A stretch of DNA of 32,000 nucleotides from Bacteroidales bacterium. GTDB taxonomy: Bacteria > Bacteroidota > Bacteroidia > Bacteroidales > UBA932. The translations under genes were made by a program, and so were the position numbers. The stretch spans positions 1 through 32,000 of the forward strand of contig JAEEQF010000011.1 in assembly GCA_016285175.1 (NCBI GenBank), read 5' to 3'. Within the stretch, counting starts at the first letter, position 1, and every line of letters begins with the position of its first letter. The notes under the pieces were generated by a model, which made no database searches, had not been told where the DNA came from, and saw only the letters and a program-made list of their open reading frames with translations. Below are positions 30,026 through 32,000 of the stretch, piece by piece.

Positions 30026-30196
30026 CTACCAGATTAAAGTGCCCGAATCGTCTGCATTGCCTTCGTTGATGCCGGCACCGGGCAGGCCTACAACGTTGCC
30101 GCTAATGCGGAGGATGTGTTCCTCCGGAGTAAAAGTAATCACCGTAATCACGGGAGGGGAATAGATTCTATTCCCAAGAGAGTTATTATCTTTCAT
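30026..30196 (-). CDS. Short peptide heading the lipoprotein operon
   Basis: A 56-codon frame from the ATG at 30196 to the TAG at 30026-30028, too short for usual length cut-offs. It begins MKDNNSLGNRIYSPPVITVI and ends LPGAGINEGNADDSGTLIW. No signal peptide or membrane segment. The layout (Lys-rich start, Y-x-P-x-V/I segment, a hydrophobic ILRISG centre, then a Gly/Asp/Asn-rich tail ending near Trp) is like small proteins I associate with Bacteroidales lipoprotein and fimbrillin operons, whose function is unknown. It stops 4 bases before the next ATG, supporting translation and coupling. Confidence 0.65.
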   Translation of the reverse strand: MKDNNSLGNRIYSPPVITVITFTPEEHILRISGNVVGLPGAGINEGNADDSGTLIW

Positions 30197-30278
30197 ATGT
30201 GGTTTTGGTTGTAAAATTCACAATTGCACCGAAAATACAACCTTTCCCACGATACACAGGTTACACATTAAATAAACA

Positions 30279-30309
30279 CAGTGCCAAAAAATACAATTTT
30301 TTAGCACTG
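30279..30309. terminator. Bidirectional A/T-rich terminator-like hairpin
   Basis: CAGTGCCAAAAAA (30279-30291) pairs with TTTTTTAGCACTG (30297-30309), with one mismatch (a G-U wobble in the RNA) and a 5-base loop. It lies 28 bases past the stop of the TPR lipoprotein gene on the minus strand and ahead of the peptide-lipoprotein operon. The T-runs are within the stem, not after it, so strength is uncertain. The rest of the gap 30197-30337 shows no clear promoter. Confidence 0.55.
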
Positions 30310-30337
30310 CGCCCAATTAAGTCACCGCAAATCCTTC

Positions 30338-30928
30338 CTATCTTGTAAGCGCGATAGCGCGAATAGCCGATGCGGCCTTGGGATAACCCATTTCTTCGGC
30401 CTTGCTAAAGTAGGCGAGAGCCTGCTGGAGGCTGCCCCGGAGCGCGTACCAGACCCCGCGGGAATACACTGCGGCGGCGCTTTCACCGGCTTTGTCCAGG
30501 AAAGCCTTGGCGCCCACGGTGTCATTGGCCTGCATCCTGGCGTTGGCCCGGTTCAGGTTCACCATTTCGTCGCCAGGGAAGTATTTCACCGCCGTCTCAT
30601 ACACCTTGTTGAAGCCGGCCGATCCGGGTTCATAGGCCTTGGAAGCGGCATAATACTCATTCTTGCTGAGGGCCGACGGGTTCTGCTCCATGGCTTCCAG
30701 CAGCTTCTGGGCCGGAGCATACCTGGCGGCATCCACCTCCGGCTGCACAAAGGCGAAATCGGCCTTAAAAGCAGTTGAACTCTGGGTAGAGGCGGGTTTC
30801 CGCTGCGGCTGGGGCTGCGCGCCCTGCGTCTGCGGCTGGCTGGAAGAAGTAGTAGAAACGGCCGTGCTCCCGCAGGCACAGGCCAGCATGGCGGTGAGGA
30901 CTAAGCCCAATAAAGCTTTAATGTTCAT
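30338..30928 (-). CDS. TPR-type lipoprotein of unknown function
   Basis: 196 residues from the ATG at 30928 (MNIKALLGLVLTAMLACACG; a longer in-frame start at 31057 would lie upstream of the promoter and precede the signal peptide). Lipobox Cys at 17 or 19, then a Gln/Pro/Ser/Thr-rich linker to about residue 50. Residues 55-190 are helical with tetratricopeptide-like spacing (ALSKNEYYAASKAYEPGSAG, NLNRANARMQANDTVGAKAF, ALRGSLQQALAYFSKAEEMG). Likely exported and anchored; TPRs bind proteins. Bacteroidales often have such proteins in outer-membrane or fimbrial assembly, but no partner is evident beyond the lipoprotein operon downstream, from which it is separated by a hairpin. Confidence 0.8.
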   Translation of the reverse strand: MNIKALLGLVLTAMLACACGSTAVSTTSSSQPQTQGAQPQPQRKPASTQSSTAFKADFAFVQPEVDAARYAPAQKLLEAMEQNPSALSKNEYYAASKAYEPGSAGFNKVYETAVKYFPGDEMVNLNRANARMQANDTVGAKAFLDKAGESAAAVYSRGVWYALRGSLQQALAYFSKAEEMGYPKAASAIRAIALTR

Positions 30929-30948
30929 AACGATTCCGTTTAATCTTT

Positions 30949-30956
30949 CAAAGATA
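30949..30956 (-). promoter_or_regulatory. -7 element for the TPR lipoprotein gene
   Basis: TATCTTTG on the minus strand, 20 bases before the ATG at 30928. No TTTG at -33. It also decides the start, since the longer frame would begin upstream of it. Confidence 0.6.
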
Positions 30957-31013
30957 CCACTTTTTTTATGAAAAAAGCGCCCCAGAGCGTTTTGCCTTGC
31001 TTGCCCATAGGCG

Positions 31014-31142
31014 GTATGTACATGAAAGATGATGTAAAGGGCCGATTCTGCGTACATACCTCAGGCAAATCCGCTCTTATGCGGTTTTTTCGGGAGATAT
31101 GTACATGAAAACCGTATTTCAGGATGGTTTGGTCGTACATAC
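31014..31142. repeat. Two 46-base palindromic units
   Basis: Units 31014-31059 and 31097-31142 have equal length. Both begin with TATGTACATGAAA (preceded by G or A) and end with CGTACATAC, so each is closed by 7-8-base inverted ends (GTATGTAC with GTACATAC). The inner 20-odd bases are unrelated. The 37-base spacer holds a small CCGC/GCGG hairpin followed by six T on the plus strand (31071-31090). Same ends with different cores, as with the hairpin pair at 3528-3643. Confidence 0.7.
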
Positions 31143-31262
31143 GGAGTAAGAAGGTATCACGCGTAAAACCCAATGTACGGGACACAGAGTGTAGCAGGTC
31201 GGGGCACTTTGTGTAAAGGATGCTTACTAAATGGAACCATCTGATAATCAAACGAAAGCGTG

Positions 31263-31294
31263 TTTCCCGGTGCAATCTGATTTGCACCGGGAAA
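31263..31294. other. Strong isolated hairpin
   Basis: TTTCCCGGTGCAA (31263-31275) pairs perfectly with TTGCACCGGGAAA (31282-31294) around TCTGAT. No T-run on either side beyond the stem's own ends. No adjacent gene for it to terminate. Confidence 0.6.
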
Positions 31295-31355
31295 TCATTA
31301 TATGACTATAATACAGTCGGTTACATTCTATACCAGGATGGACCGAAGCGTCTGT

Positions 31356-31618
31356 TCTGGCCGGGAGCGGGGAAGGGGACGGGGAACAATAGAGAGGAGC
31401 GTTAAATGGCGGCCAACTGGAGGGCGGTCCCGCAGGCGAAGCCGGAGGGATGCCTGTGTTTAGCGAAAGCGGTGCAACAGGGGGATAGCTTTCAACCGAT
31501 ATGCGCACGACGGTGAGTCAAGGGGAAAAAGAGACGTTCGCAGGCAAGCCCTTCCAGTTGGAAATACCGCCATAGCGACGAACGTCGTTCCCCGTCCCCT
31601 TCCCCGCTCCCGGCCAGA
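31356..31618. mobile_element. 263-bp non-coding element with perfect 32-bp terminal inverted repeats (MITE-like)
   Basis: Left end 31356-31387 (starting TCTGGCCGGGAGCGGGGA) and right end 31587-31618 are perfect inverted copies over 32 bases. The interior is GC-rich in an AT-rich neighbourhood and carries further pairs: CCAACTGGA (31413-31421) with TCCAGTTGG (31553-31561), GACGTTCG (31533-31540) with CGAACGTC (31579-31586) next to the right end, and CGCAGGC (31431-31437) with GCCTGTG. No convincing coding frame. No target-site duplication is visible. Size and ends fit a miniature transposable element; a structured RNA is the alternative. Confidence 0.6.
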
Positions 31619-31635
31619 TTATGCTTACATCTTCC

Positions 31636-31790
31636 TAAGACATTGCCATCGGTTATTTTGTATTAGACTTGAAATCAACAACTTACAATCTATCTGATGG
31701 CAATGGTCTTACATAGTTTGAGGCTTTGCCATCATACATTTATTATGGTGCTAATAATCAATTTGTTACAGAAAACTCGATGGCAATCAT
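31636..31790. repeat. Alternating inverted TTGCCATC motifs
   Basis: TAAGACATTGCCATC (31636-31650) is inverted at 31696-31711 (GATGGCAATGGTCTTA, one extra base), and shorter copies follow in alternating orientation: TTGCCATCAT (31726-31735) and GATGGCAATCAT (31779-31790). The segment is AT-rich and has no gene. It could be the remnant of an insertion sequence. Confidence 0.45.
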
Positions 31791-31824
31791 GCATTGAGAC
31801 AGTTTTCAGAGGCTACAGCCTTTC

Positions 31825-31862
31825 AAAAAAAAGAGCCCCAACATCGTGTGATGTCAGGGCTC
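31825..31862 (-). terminator. Intrinsic terminator of the rRNA operon
   Basis: On the minus strand GAGCCC (complement of 31857-31862) pairs with GGGCTC (complement of 31833-31838). An inner stem ACATC/GATGT (31841-31845, 31850-31854) closes a 4-base loop. Eight T (complement of 31825-31832) follow. It begins 9 bases after the 5S gene. Confidence 0.92.
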
Positions 31863-31870
31863 TCGAAGAA

Positions 31871-31980
<110 letters not shown>

Positions 31981-32000
31981 ATATAGTACTTGAGAGAATA

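Noticed and set aside
31220-31508. Open frames across the MITE-like element on both strands
   Set aside because: They cross the inverted repeats, give Pro/Ser/Arg-rich nonsense and have no recognisable start context.

Overview
The window is a stretch of a Bacteroidota (Bacteroidales-type) chromosome, ending at the 5S gene of an rRNA operon on the right. Three things support this: promoters of the Bacteroidetes form (TTTG, about 20 bases, TAnnTTTG) sit upstream of rplM, a toxin-antitoxin module and enolase; the ATP synthase order is atpD-atpC-atpB-atpE-atpF; and there are fimbrillin-like lipoproteins, a peptidase with a type IX-secretion-type tail and a type Ibeta DAHP synthase fused to chorismate mutase. 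Coding DNA looks GC-rich by eye, compatible with an Alistipes- or Cryptobacteroides-like gut lineage, but genus cannot be fixed from this window.

Layout. 1-3440 (minus): ATP synthase genes, cut at the left edge inside atpF. 3441-3784: a gap with two related hairpins and a strong promoter. 3785-4511 (plus): a ribbon-helix-helix/PIN toxin-antitoxin pair. 4492-6414 (minus): a peptidase S51/ATP-grasp fusion. 6507-9427 (minus): rplM-rpsI-rpsB-tsf with its promoter and terminator. 9526-9658: an unusual three-unit inverted/direct repeat array. 9656-11715 (minus): lpxK and a tRNA-dihydrouridine synthase. 11804-16502 (plus): frr followed by aromatic amino acid genes (prephenate dehydratase, aminotransferase, prephenate dehydrogenase, DAHP synthase/chorismate mutase). 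16549-19373 (plus): a NapH/NapG-like membrane iron-sulfur fusion with an exported iron-sulfur aldo/keto reductase. 19370-22973 (minus): enolase and an overlapping S8 serine peptidase. 23065-30196 (minus): a 56-codon peptide, two large surface lipoproteins and a membrane-bound Kelch/AraC regulator. 30338-30928 (minus): a TPR lipoprotein. 30929-31870: about 940 bases without a gene but full of palindromes, including a 263-bp element with perfect 32-bp terminal inverted repeats. 31871-31980 (minus): 5S rRNA with terminator.

The least explained signal is palindromic. Two imperfect palindromes sit inside the reading frames of atpB and tyrA. They have different arms but a shared loop core (an A-tract followed by GCCGATGC, read in the same frame as Ala-Asp-Ala), and the same core is the loop of the long-arm palindrome after the dus gene. 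This resembles the protein-coding palindromic elements known from Rickettsia, but I know of no description for this group. The other systems worth a look are the NapHG-like/aldo-keto reductase pair, which could deliver quinol electrons to an exported reductase, the S51/ATP-grasp fusion, and the lipoprotein operon that ends in its own one-protein transmembrane regulator.
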